Assembly: GCA_017829075.1 (NCBI GenBank)
Contig: JAGAJA010000064.1
Coordinates: forward strand, 1 to 8,727
Reading direction: 5' to 3'
DNA from: Oscillospiraceae bacterium
GTDB lineage: Bacteria; Bacillota_A; Clostridia; Oscillospirales; Ruminococcaceae
Length of the DNA: 8,727 nt
Shown: piece after piece, positions 1 to 6,414 of the stretch
How the letters are laid out: every line of letters begins with the position of its first letter
Numbering within the stretch: position 1 is the first letter of the stretch
The notes under the pieces: generated by a model
The model's database searches: none
The model's input: only the letters and a program-made list of their open reading frames with translations
Told to the model about the DNA's origin: nothing
Translations under genes and position numbers: made by a program

Positions 1-1
1 A

Positions 2-111
2 GCAGATTTCGTACATGACTTATATCAGATGCTAGGCACCAAACCGCAGTAATACTGTATGTATTTCAAGGTTTGGTAACGACGCAGATGATATAAGTCA
101 TAGAAATCTGC
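2..111. repeat. Large imperfect inverted repeat (long hairpin) upstream of the GH94 gene
   Basis: Three nested arms pair in order: 2-10 with 103-111 (9 bp, GCAGATTTC/GAAATCTGC), 15-27 with 89-101 (13 bp perfect, ATGACTTATATCA/TGATATAAGTCAT), and 38-45 with 70-77 (8 bp, ACCAAACC/GGTTTGGT). TGC 30-32 may also pair with GCA 84-86. The loop at 46-69 contains a small self-complementary CAGTAATACTG. No T-run follows, so it is not an intrinsic terminator. The Shine-Dalgarno-like AAGGAGG at 116-122 lies just outside the stem. It could be a structured 5' leader of the phosphorylase mRNA or a miniature inverted-repeat element inserted upstream. The outer end is only one base from the window edge, so it may extend further. 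The pairing is directly visible; the role is unknown. Confidence 0.7.
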
Positions 112-224
112 CGTGAAGGAGGTTTTTAGAGGTGACCATAAGCAAGGCAGCCGGGATAGTCCCGGAAAAACCACAAACAAGCCGAGGAGATCGGCAGAAA
201 TATCAGAATGATGGAGGAATACCA
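112..224 (+). promoter_or_regulatory. Leader of the GH94 gene with two Shine-Dalgarno/start pairs in one frame
   Basis: AAGGAGG at 116-122 sits 9 bases before a GTG at 132-134. The frame from that GTG is open for 31 codons and runs straight into the phosphorylase ATG at 225, which has its own GGAGG at 213-217 with 7-base spacing. The leader also holds two small hairpins: CCGGGA-TAG-TCCCGG at 151-165 and GCCGA-GGAGA-TCGGC at 181-195, the second exposing GGAGA in its loop. The 31 leader codons do not resemble any GH94 N-terminus I know, so I treat the region as untranslated or leader-peptide sequence. I see no good promoter here; transcription probably starts before the window. Confidence 0.45.
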
Positions 225-2618
225 ATGAACTACGGTCATTTCGACGAACTCAATAAGGAGTATGTCATCACCCGTCCGGACACACCGTCCGCATGGGCAA
301 ACTACCTCGGCGACCCCGAGTACGGCGCTATCATTTCCAACAATGCAGGCGGCTACAGCTTCGTAAAGAGCGGTGCTAACGGACGCGTTATCCGCTACCG
401 CTTCAACGGCGTTGGCACAGATACCCCCGGCAGATATGTTTACCTGCGCGACCTCGAGACCAACGACTACTGGTCCGCTTCCTGGGCGCCTGTATGCAAG
501 CCCCTCGACCAGTTCAAGAGCGAGTGCCGCCACGGTACCGCTTACACAGTCATCACTTCCGAGTACAAGGGCGTCAAGTCCGAGGTCACTTATTATGTTC
601 CCCAGGGCGCTACATACGAGGTGTGGGCTGCCAAGGTAACAAACACCTCCGATAAGCCCAGAAAGCTCGCTGTTACCGGCGTGTGCGAGTTCGTAAACGA
701 CCCGAACTACGAGCAGGACCAGGTAAATCTGCAGTACACACTGTTCATCACCCGCACCTACTTCAAGGGCAGCTATATCCACCAGATGCAGAACGAGATC
801 TACAACCCGAACAGCGGCAGATTCCTCGGCCTTGCCGGCGCTAAGGTTGACGCTTACTGCGGCGACAGAGATTCTTTCGTTGGCACCTACAGAAGCTACA
901 CCAACCCCAAGGGCATCGAAGAGGGTCTGAAGAATGACCTCAACTACAACACCAACTCCGTTGGCGCGCTTGAGAGCGACATCGTTCTCCAGCCCGGCGA
1001 GACCAAGGAGCTTACATATGTCCTCGGCGGTCAGAAGACCGAGGCTGAGATCACCGAGATCATCAGCAGATACGAGAAGTCCGGCGCGGTGGAGAATGAG
1101 CTTGCACAGCTTAAGAACTACTGGCACAGCAAGCTGGACAACCTCCAGGTAAACACCCCCGACAAGAACTTCAACAACATGGTAAACACCTGGAACGCTT
1201 ACAACTGCTTCATCACCTTCATCTGGTCCAGAGCGGCTTCCTTCCAGTACTGCGGTCTGAGAAACGGCTTCGGCTACCGCGATACCGTTCAGGATATCCA
1301 GGGTATTATCCACCTCGCGCCTGAGATGGCTAAGAAGCAGATAGTATTCATGCTGTCCGCACAGGTTACTAACGGCGCGGGTCTGCCGCTGGTTAAGTAC
1401 GACCACAAGGCAGGTCAGGAGAACCACCCCGACGAGAACGACGAGAATTCCGTATACGCAAAGCAGACTGGTCACCCCAGCTATCGCGCAGACGACGCGC
1501 TGTGGCTGTTCCCGACCGTTTACAAGTACATCTCCGAGAGCGGCGACTCCGCGTTCCTCGATGAGGAGATACTCTACGCTAACGACGGCGAGAAGGGCAC
1601 TGTTTACGACCACCTCAAGAGAGCGATCGACTTCTCGATGAACCACCTCGGCAACCACGGTATGCCCGCAGGTCTTCACGCTGACTGGAACGACTGCCTC
1701 CGTCTTGGCAAGCAGGGCGAGTCCACATTCGTTGCATTCCAGCTGGTATACGCTATCAAGATACTCCGCACCTATGCGGTTGAGAAGAACGATACCGATT
1801 ACATCAAGTACCTCGATGAGATAGGCGCTAAGCTAGACACTATCCTCTCCGCTTGCTGGAACGAGGACAGATGGATACGCGGCTACAAGGAAGACGGCAC
1901 GATCATCGGTCAGAGAACCGATCCCGAGGCTTCCATGTGGCTTAACCCGCAGAGCTGGTCCGTTATCTCCGGCTTCGGCACAAAGGAGCAGCAGGAGAAG
2001 GCTATGGACAGCGTTTACCGCGAGCTGAACACTCCGTACGGCGCAATGGTAATGTACCCGCCTTATGTAAAGCACGGCTTCCCCGGAGCGCTCATGCAGT
2101 GCTTCAACAAGTGCACCAAGGAGAACGCAGGTATCTTCTCCCAGCCGCAGGGCTGGCTGATACTGGCTGAATCCAAGCTGGGTCACGGCAACCGCGCTTA
2201 CCAGTACTGGACAGAGGCGGCTCCCGCTACCTACAACGACAACGCAGAGCACAGAGTGCTCGAGCCGTATGTATACGGGCAGTTCGTTGAGGGCAAGGAC
2301 AGCCCGTTCGCAGGCCGCGCGCACGTTCACTGGCTGACCGGTACCGCTTCCACCGTAATGGTTGGTACAACTGAGGGTATCCTCGGTCTGAACCCCGAGA
2401 CTAAGGGTCTCGTTATCGACCCGTCTATCCCCTCCGAGTGGAAGGAATACACCATGGAGAAGACCTTCCGCGGCAAGAAGCTCCACGTTACCGTAAAGAA
2501 CCCGAACGGTTCCGAGCACGGCGTGAAGTCCGTTACAGTCAACGGCGAGAAGATAGAGGGCAAGCTTATCCTTGATTCTATCCTCAAGGCTGAGAACGAC
2601 GTTGTTATCGAGCTGTAA
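225..2618 (+). CDS. GH94 disaccharide phosphorylase, cellobiose/chitobiose phosphorylase type
   Basis: A 797-residue cytoplasmic enzyme with no signal peptide. GH94 enzymes split a beta-linked disaccharide with inorganic phosphate, giving an alpha-sugar 1-phosphate plus the free sugar. The family's layout is visible: the N-terminal beta-sandwich opening (YVITRPDTP near residues 13-21, SNNAGGYSF 38-46), a helical linker near 275-305, the (alpha/alpha)6 barrel with GYRDTVQD at 350-357 and ADWNDC at 486-491, and WLTGTAS at 703-709. D490 fits the general acid of the family. The ATG at 225 is chosen for its GGAGG and because family members start this way. Length matches cellobiose phosphorylases (about 800-820), not the longer cellodextrin phosphorylases. 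After ADWNDC it lacks the longer active-site insertion I recall in classical cellobiose phosphorylases, and several segments read more like chitobiose phosphorylase, so the acceptor sugar is uncertain. Q640 in GIFSQPQGW stands where I recall a phosphate-binding His. Family assignment is firm; substrate is not. Confidence 0.9.
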   Translation: MNYGHFDELNKEYVITRPDTPSAWANYLGDPEYGAIISNNAGGYSFVKSGANGRVIRYRFNGVGTDTPGRYVYLRDLETNDYWSASWAPVCKPLDQFKSECRHGTAYTVITSEYKGVKSEVTYYVPQGATYEVWAAKVTNTSDKPRKLAVTGVCEFVNDPNYEQDQVNLQYTLFITRTYFKGSYIHQMQNEIYNPNSGRFLGLAGAKVDAYCGDRDSFVGTYRSYTNPKGIEEGLKNDLNYNTNSVGALESDIVLQPGETKELTYVLGGQKTEAEITEIISRYEKSGAVENELAQLKNYWHSKLDNLQVNTPDKNFNNMVNTWNAYNCFITFIWSRAASFQYCGLRNGFGYRDTVQDIQGIIHLAPEMAKKQIVFMLSAQVTNGAGLPLVKYDHKAGQENHPDENDENSVYAKQTGHPSYRADDALWLFPTVYKYISESGDSAFLDEEILYANDGEKGTVYDHLKRAIDFSMNHLGNHGMPAGLHADWNDCLRLGKQGESTFVAFQLVYAIKILRTYAVEKNDTDYIKYLDEIGAKLDTILSACWNEDRWIRGYKEDGTIIGQRTDPEASMWLNPQSWSVISGFGTKEQQEKAMDSVYRELNTPYGAMVMYPPYVKHGFPGALMQCFNKCTKENAGIFSQPQGWLILAESKLGHGNRAYQYWTEAAPATYNDNAEHRVLEPYVYGQFVEGKDSPFAGRAHVHWLTGTASTVMVGTTEGILGLNPETKGLVIDPSIPSEWKEYTMEKTFRGKKLHVTVKNPNGSEHGVKSVTVNGEKIEGKLILDSILKAENDVVIEL

Positions 2619-2633
2619 TCACAGGTAATACTT

Positions 2634-2668
2634 ATCCCCCGTTCGGCTGAGCGGGGGATTTTTTTATT
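2634..2668 (+). terminator. Intrinsic terminator of the GH94 gene
   Basis: An 8 bp stem, ATCCCCCG (2634-2641) with CGGGGGAT (2652-2659), is followed by a run of seven T (2659-2665, the first paired) and then ATTT, 15 bases after the phosphorylase stop. The convergent regulator gene ends inside the T tract. On the minus strand the hairpin is followed by AAGTATT, so it would terminate poorly in that direction. Confidence 0.9.
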
Positions 2669-2996
2669 TCAGGACGTCTATCATTGCTTTGAGAAGTCCG
2701 GAAAGCTGTTTGCGCTCCTTTGAAGACAGGCTGTTTAGCTGTCTGATAAGCGTTTGCTGGTTTTCCGGTACGCTGTTCACGGAGGAGTTCTGCTTTACGT
2801 TGGTCAGTCCGGCGATGTAGTCAAGGCTTACATTGTAGTATTTCGCAAGGGCGATGGCGCGCTCAAAGGATATCTCGCTCCCGCCCTTTTCGTAGACTGA
2901 ATAATATTGGTAGGGTGTGCCGAGATATTCGGCTATTTCGCGCTGGGTCTTGTCGTTGTCCTCTCGGAGTTCTCTTATCCGTTTGTAATATCCCAT
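2664..2996 (-). CDS. XRE/Cro-family helix-turn-helix regulator (module 1)
   Basis: A 110-residue DNA-binding protein. Residues about 5-60 form an HTH_3 (Cro/C1-type) domain: RIRELRED, then TQREIAEYLG (helix 2), YQYYSVYEKG (recognition region) and SFERAIALAKYYNVSLDYIAGLT. Residues 80-110 form a short Leu-rich amphipathic tail (LIRQLNSLSSKERKQL), likely for dimerisation. ATG at 2996 is preceded on its strand by AAAGGA with about 10-base spacing. It is divergent from the secreted-protein gene at 3133. A perfect 12-bp palindrome (ATGATATATCAT, 2995-3006) overlaps its start codon and a related one lies past the neighbour's promoter, so it probably represses itself and the neighbour. A weak -10-like TATGAT lies at 3029-3024 on the minus strand. 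The family call is firm; the target is inferred from position. Confidence 0.88.
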   Translation of the reverse strand: MGYYKRIRELREDNDKTQREIAEYLGTPYQYYSVYEKGGSEISFERAIALAKYYNVSLDYIAGLTNVKQNSSVNSVPENQQTLIRQLNSLSSKERKQLSGLLKAMIDVLK

Positions 2997-3006
2997 GATA
3001 TATCAT
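2995..3006. promoter_or_regulatory. Candidate operator O1, perfect palindrome over the xre start codon
   Basis: ATGATATATCAT is a perfect 12-bp palindrome that includes the regulator's start codon, a position suited to autorepression. The related AATGATATTTCATT at 3092-3105 supports a shared binding sequence of the form AATGA-N4-TCATT. A further half-site, TCATT, lies at 3037-3041 just upstream of the plus-strand -35 box. Confidence 0.5.
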
Positions 3007-3049
3007 TCCTTTCCATTGAGAAAATCATAACATATTTCATTAGTGTTAC

Positions 3050-3078
3050 TTGACAAATTCAACTTATTATATTATAAT
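3050..3078 (+). promoter_or_regulatory. Sigma-A promoter of secreted-protein gene 1
   Basis: TTGACA (3050-3055), a 17-base spacer and TATAAT (3073-3078) form a perfect consensus promoter. Transcription would start near 3085, giving a leader of about 48 bases. A promoter this strong next to a divergent repressor gene suggests a gene that is normally held off. Confidence 0.88.
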
Positions 3079-3091
3079 ATTGATGTAGACT

Positions 3092-3105
3092 AATGATATT
3101 TCATT
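3092..3105. promoter_or_regulatory. Candidate operator O2 downstream of the module 1 promoter
   Basis: AATGA-TATT-TCATT is an inverted repeat starting 13 bases past the -10 box, in the early transcribed region. It matches the palindrome over the divergent regulator's start codon at all but one position (TATT against TATA in the centre). A repressor bound here would block initiation or early elongation. Its role is inferred. Confidence 0.5.
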
Positions 3106-3132
3106 GGTTTGAAAATGAATGGAGGTATAATT

Positions 3133-3255
3133 ATGAAACTGAAAAAGGTTCTTGCGGGGCTTATGGCGGCGGTGACTGCTGTTACGGCTTCGGTGTGCGG
3201 ACTGAGCGTCAGCGCGGGAGCGGTGTCTGAGAAGAAAGAGTATTCGGGCAGTTGG
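3133..3255 (+). repeat. Near-identical 5' block shared by both secreted-protein genes (copy 1)
   Basis: These 123 bases, encoding residues 1-41, match 5274-5396 at 121 positions. The two differences are A to G changes that leave the protein identical. The match begins exactly at the ATG; the sequence before it is unrelated apart from the GGAGGT site. Downstream identity falls quickly. Confidence 0.92.
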
Positions 3256-4758
3256 TATGTGGATAGTTTGCCACCAATCAGGTTTAAATCATCTGATGAT
3301 ACGCGTGAGTCTGGTGTCTATTATGAAAGTATTAAAAATGGAAAGGGAACAGACGCTTATGTGCTGGAGGATATTAAGCCTACTGATGTTATAACCTATT
3401 ACGCAACTACTCCAGACGGTGTTGAATACGTCTTGAATATAGGAATATTAACAGAAACATCATATCTGCTGACTAGCAGAAGTGATACCAATTTTTATGA
3501 AGAATCGGGTATATCTGTTCAGGATCTGATAAATGAATTTAATAATGATCTTCACGAATGGGATTATGACCATACGTATGATGGACAGAATGTGACATTT
3601 GATTCGGTGTATGGGATTAGTCCATATTATCGCACAAACTTTGAATTAATTGATGGGGATTATGTTAATAGCAGTCCGTTTGCTGCTTTAACCGGAAAAG
3701 TAAACTGGAGGGTAACTATTGAACCGGGAGATGGCAAAAGTCCGTCAAAACCGAATGATACTGATAACCCTGATAACGACCAGCAAGACGAAATAGCGAT
3801 ATCCAAAAAAATAAGATATACCGGTCATGCAGATTCGATAAAGAATCTTCCTGCTTTTGAAATATATGATAATATGACCGGTGACCGGTACATTACTTCT
3901 GCTGGAAGGGGTGAAACTGATCTCAACGTTGATTGGGCAGGGGCTGACGTTTCTTTTAGTGAAGCTATAAAACCATATGACATTGTGACGTACTCTGTCA
4001 CGCTTCCCTCTGGAAAGAAAAAGAAATTGAATGTAACTTTCCGCTTGTATGATTCTTCTGCTATTACATCTGATGTTATTCCGTCCGGAATAACGGTACA
4101 GAAAATGGTAGAGAAATACAATGAGGAACTGAAAAGGCAAAAAGCTTCAGGTTGGTTCAAGGACGCCAAATATATTACATACAAAGATATTTGGGCTATA
4201 TACGTTTCTGGAGATGGTCAGCAGGATTACAAAGATTTCAAGTGGACGTTTACAATTGAACCGGGAAAGCCCAGCAACGTTATTTCGGATATGCAGTTTT
4301 CCGATATCAAAGACCAGCCTTATACCGGCAAAGCAATAAAGCCAGCCGTAACCATCAAGGACGGTACAAAGAAGCTTGTAAAAGGCACGAATTACACCGT
4401 ATCCTACAAGAAAAACACCAAAATCGGCACGGCTACAGTGACCGTCACCGGAAAGGGTAATTACACAGGCACAAAAACCGTTACATTCAACATAGTCCCG
4501 AAAAAGGTTAAGGTGACATCAAAGACAACCTCAAGGAGCGCGACCCTCAGCTGGAAAAAATCCGCAGGCGCGACCGGATATGAGATCTACCGATCATATT
4601 ATGGCGATAATTTCATGAGGCTGACGAACACCAAGTCCCTGAAATATACCGCGAAGCTGACGGCGGGGAAGAGCTATCAGTTCAAGGTGATCCCCTATAC
4701 CATCGTCAACGGCAAGAAATTCTACGGAAGCTGGTCTAATGTTGTCAAGACTAAGTAA
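3133..4758 (+). CDS. Secreted repeat protein with two N-terminal repeat domains, Ig-like and FN3 domains (module 1)
   Basis: A 541-residue exported protein. The start is the ATG at 3133, with GGAGG at 3121-3125 and a 7-base gap; an in-frame TTG at 3109 has no such support. Residues 1-30 are a Sec signal peptide (KLKK, a hydrophobic Ala/Val core, likely cleavage after VSAGA). Residues 33-198 and 223-377 are two diverged copies of one unrecognised domain: both have an IKPxD-ITY segment, an SGI(S/T)VQ helix, and end in W(R/T)(V/F)TIEPG. A hydrophilic Asn/Asp/Pro linker (199-222) separates them. Residues 383-455 resemble a bacterial Ig-like domain (YTGKAIKP, KGNYTGTKTVTFNI), and 457-541 an FN3 domain (ATLSWKKSAGATGYEIYR). 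I see no LPXTG, dockerin, transmembrane anchor or catalytic motif. The gene is AT-rich except in its signal peptide and C-terminal third. It probably binds a ligand outside the cell; the function is unknown. Confidence 0.82.
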   Translation: MKLKKVLAGLMAAVTAVTASVCGLSVSAGAVSEKKEYSGSWYVDSLPPIRFKSSDDTRESGVYYESIKNGKGTDAYVLEDIKPTDVITYYATTPDGVEYVLNIGILTETSYLLTSRSDTNFYEESGISVQDLINEFNNDLHEWDYDHTYDGQNVTFDSVYGISPYYRTNFELIDGDYVNSSPFAALTGKVNWRVTIEPGDGKSPSKPNDTDNPDNDQQDEIAISKKIRYTGHADSIKNLPAFEIYDNMTGDRYITSAGRGETDLNVDWAGADVSFSEAIKPYDIVTYSVTLPSGKKKKLNVTFRLYDSSAITSDVIPSGITVQKMVEKYNEELKRQKASGWFKDAKYITYKDIWAIYVSGDGQQDYKDFKWTFTIEPGKPSNVISDMQFSDIKDQPYTGKAIKPAVTIKDGTKKLVKGTNYTVSYKKNTKIGTATVTVTGKGNYTGTKTVTFNIVPKKVKVTSKTTSRSATLSWKKSAGATGYEIYRSYYGDNFMRLTNTKSLKYTAKLTAGKSYQFKVIPYTIVNGKKFYGSWSNVVKTK

Positions 4759-4768
4759 CTATCAAAAT

Positions 4769-4799
4769 AATATCCCTCGCTCCGGCGGGGGATATTTTT
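4769..4799 (+). terminator. Intrinsic terminator of module 1, probably bidirectional
   Basis: A 12-bp stem (4769-4780 with 4785-4796, one G-U pair) is closed by a UCCG tetraloop of the stable UNCG class and followed by TTT. On the minus strand the same hairpin is followed by TATTTT, so it can also end the convergent regulator transcript, whose stop codon lies in the plus-strand T tract. The core CCCTCGCTCCGGCGGGGG is repeated exactly at 6418-6435. Confidence 0.88.
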
Positions 4800-5125
4800 A
4801 TATTAATTCAACTGCTTTGTGGAGCAGTTCCAGCAGTATTTCCTGTTTTTCCAGCGGCAGTTCCATTAAAAGTTCGTATGCCTTTTGGGCGGGGGTGTCG
4901 TTGGTCGAACGCTCCAGTTCTTCGAACAGAAGAGATGGTGAAATATCAAGTCCTCTGCAAATGTGCATTATAGATTCAAGCGAAGCGTTTTTCTCGCCGC
5001 GTTCAAGCTGACCTATATAGACTGGGTGCAGGTCGCAAAGTTCTGCCAGTTTTTCCTGGCTCATCTTTTTTTTGTCTGCGGTACCTACGGACGCAAAGTC
5101 CAAATTGTTTTGTAAAATCTTCCAC
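4798..5125 (-). pseudogene. XRE/Cro-family regulator (module 2), frameshifted at a run of eight A
   Basis: Read from GTG at 5125-5123 (AAAGGAG at 5138-5132, 6-base gap), the product begins MEDFTKQFGLCVRRYRRQKK and then loses frame, stopping after about 40 residues. The downstream frame carries the rest of a clear XRE domain: MSQEKLAELC (helix 2), VYIGQLERGEKN (recognition region), SLESIMHICRGLDISPSLLFEEL, then a Leu-rich tail. The junction is a run of eight T on the plus strand (5066-5073). With seven, the gene would encode an intact 108-residue protein with the normal QKKMSQEKL join. Reading the second frame alone needs a TTG at 5103 with no ribosome binding site and loses helix 1. It is divergent from the second secreted-protein gene. 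Possible causes are a true mutation, slippage-based on/off switching, or a sequencing error. Confidence 0.82.
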
Positions 5126-5188
5126 GGCTATCTCCTTTCTGCACTATATTATATACTATAAGTTTTCTTTTAAAATATTAACAAACTA

Positions 5189-5217
5189 TTGACTTTTATA
5201 AATGATTGTAGTATACT
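5189..5217 (+). promoter_or_regulatory. Sigma-A promoter of secreted-protein gene 2
   Basis: TTGACT (5189-5194), a 17-base spacer and TATACT (5212-5217) give a near-consensus promoter, with transcription starting near 5224. The -10 box overlaps one of the ACTATAGT palindromes, so a repressor there would directly block polymerase. Confidence 0.82.
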
Positions 5218-5256
5218 ATAGTTGTGATTATTGAGAAAATCATGACTATAGTTATG
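5215..5256. promoter_or_regulatory. Paired ACTATAGT palindromes, candidate operators of module 2
   Basis: ACTATAGT occurs at 5215-5222, overlapping the -10 box, and at 5245-5252 inside CATGACTATAGTTATG (5241-5256), which is palindromic except for one base pair. Their centres are 30 bp apart, about three helical turns, so two dimers would lie on the same DNA face. A related ACTATAAGT at 5155-5163 lies just upstream of the regulator's likely -10 box (TATAAT at 5153-5148, minus strand). These sites are unlike those of module 1. Confidence 0.58.
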
Positions 5257-5273
5257 TTTTGAGGAGGTTGTTT

Positions 5274-5396
5274 ATGAAACTGAAAAAGGTTCTTGCGGGG
5301 CTTATGGCGGCGGTGACTGCTGTTACGGCTTCGGTGTGCGGGCTGAGCGTCAGCGCGGGGGCGGTGTCTGAGAAGAAAGAGTATTCGGGCAGTTGG
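5274..5396 (+). repeat. Near-identical 5' block shared by both secreted-protein genes (copy 2)
   Basis: Partner of 3133-3255, with 121 of 123 bases the same and an identical protein. The block is GC-richer than the sequence that follows it in both genes, which suggests gene conversion or reuse of one signal-peptide cassette rather than plain uniform divergence after duplication. Confidence 0.92.
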
Positions 5397-6404
5397 TTTG
5401 CGTATGATTTGCCACCCATTAAGTTTAAATCATCTGATGATACACGGGAGTGCGGTGTTTATTATGAAGATGCTGTGGGCGGAAAAGGAACAGATGTTTA
5501 TGTACTGGAGGAAATTAATCCTACCGATGTTATAACCTACTATGCAACTACTCCCGATGGTATTGAATATGTTTTGGATATAGAAATAGTTCCGGAAACA
5601 TCGCATTGGCTCAATCAGTCAAATATTTGCCGTGAAAAGTCCGGTATATCTGTTCAGAATCTGATAAAGGAATATAATAATGATATTCATGCGTATGGTT
5701 CTGTACAGAATGTAACATTCGATTCGGTTAATGAAATTGACCCATACACTGAGCTAAGTTATGAGCTTGTAGGCGATGATTTAATTAATACCAACCCGAT
5801 TTCAGAAATAACTGAAAAAATCAACTGGAGAATAACCATAGAGCCGGGAAGCGAAGAAGTTATCGACACGTCCACTAAGAATATTTCTACCCTTAAATTC
5901 AGCAAAGTAAAAAACTATACTTATAATGGCAAGCCTATCGAGCCTAACATTGTAATAAAGGACGGCTCATATAAGCTCGTCAAGGACAAGGACTATTATA
6001 TCTTCTATTATGGAAGCGATTCAATAGGAAGCAGTGAAATATATATTCGCGGAAAAGGCAGCTACTTCGGAGAAAAGAAAATATTTTTCAACATACTGCC
6101 CAAAAAGCCAAAGATGTCGGCAAAAACAGATGACGGTTATGCAACTTTGAAATGGACTACATCTAAAGGAGTGCAGTTCTATCAGGTTTATTATTCGGTA
6201 AATGGCGGGAAGTACAAGGAATATCCTATAAAGTACTATTCTGAAATCACTGATGACTATATGTCCGTAGTGCTCGAACTCAAGAAAGGCAAAACCTATA
6301 AATTCAAGGTAAGAGCCTATCGGACCTGCGAAGATATAAGCAATAATCGCAAAATGAAAACCTACTACAGCAAGTGGTCAAAAGTGGTAAAGGTTAAACC
6401 ATGA
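5274..6404 (+). CDS. Secreted repeat protein with one N-terminal repeat domain, Ig-like and FN3 domains (module 2)
   Basis: A 376-residue exported paralogue of the protein starting at 3133. The ATG at 5274 follows GAGGAGG (5261-5267) with a 6-base gap. Residues 1-30 are the same signal peptide, and the first 41 residues are identical. Residues 33-191 are one copy of the unrecognised repeat domain (FKSSDDTRE, NPTDVITYYATTPDG, SGISVQNL, ending NWRITIEPG). Residues about 203-274 are the Ig-like domain (YNGKPIEP, IKDGSYKLVK, RGKGSYFGEK), and 276-376 the FN3 domain (ATLKWTTSKGVQFYQVYY, ending in a Lys-rich tail). It is shorter because the second repeat domain and the Asn/Asp linker are absent. Unlike its paralogue it stays AT-rich through the Ig and FN3 parts. 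No cell-wall anchor is seen, so it is probably secreted free or held non-covalently. Function unknown. Confidence 0.82.
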   Translation: MKLKKVLAGLMAAVTAVTASVCGLSVSAGAVSEKKEYSGSWFAYDLPPIKFKSSDDTRECGVYYEDAVGGKGTDVYVLEEINPTDVITYYATTPDGIEYVLDIEIVPETSHWLNQSNICREKSGISVQNLIKEYNNDIHAYGSVQNVTFDSVNEIDPYTELSYELVGDDLINTNPISEITEKINWRITIEPGSEEVIDTSTKNISTLKFSKVKNYTYNGKPIEPNIVIKDGSYKLVKDKDYYIFYYGSDSIGSSEIYIRGKGSYFGEKKIFFNILPKKPKMSAKTDDGYATLKWTTSKGVQFYQVYYSVNGGKYKEYPIKYYSEITDDYMSVVLELKKGKTYKFKVRAYRTCEDISNNRKMKTYYSKWSKVVKVKP

Positions 6405-6414
6405 TTTATAATAT

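Noticed and set aside
1..224. Known riboswitch, tRNA or integron attC site in the leader
   Set aside because: I could match neither conserved riboswitch cores, a tRNA cloverleaf, nor attC core sites; only the hairpins are supported.
126..1679. A 517-codon open frame antisense to the GH94 gene
   Set aside because: The sense gene strongly prefers C or G at third positions, which removes stops from one antisense frame. The antisense product has no recognisable domain and the sense gene is certain.
3133..3255. Lipoprotein signal (Cys22 in the shared signal peptide)
   Set aside because: The residue before the Cys is Val, not the small residue a lipobox needs, and a better signal peptidase I site (VSAGA) follows.
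5066..5073. Programmed -1 ribosomal frameshift at the A-rich run, as in dnaX
   Set aside because: The required change is +1 (or loss of one base); a -1 slip leads to the wrong frame.
4798..5103. Intact 101-residue regulator starting at TTG 5103
   Set aside because: No ribosome binding site, and the first 13 residues do not fit an XRE N-terminus, whereas the other frame before the A run does.
2664..6404. Toxin-antitoxin or cellulosome (dockerin) interpretation of the modules
   Set aside because: The partner proteins have signal peptides and binding-type domains, with no toxin fold, dockerin repeats or LPXTG motif visible.
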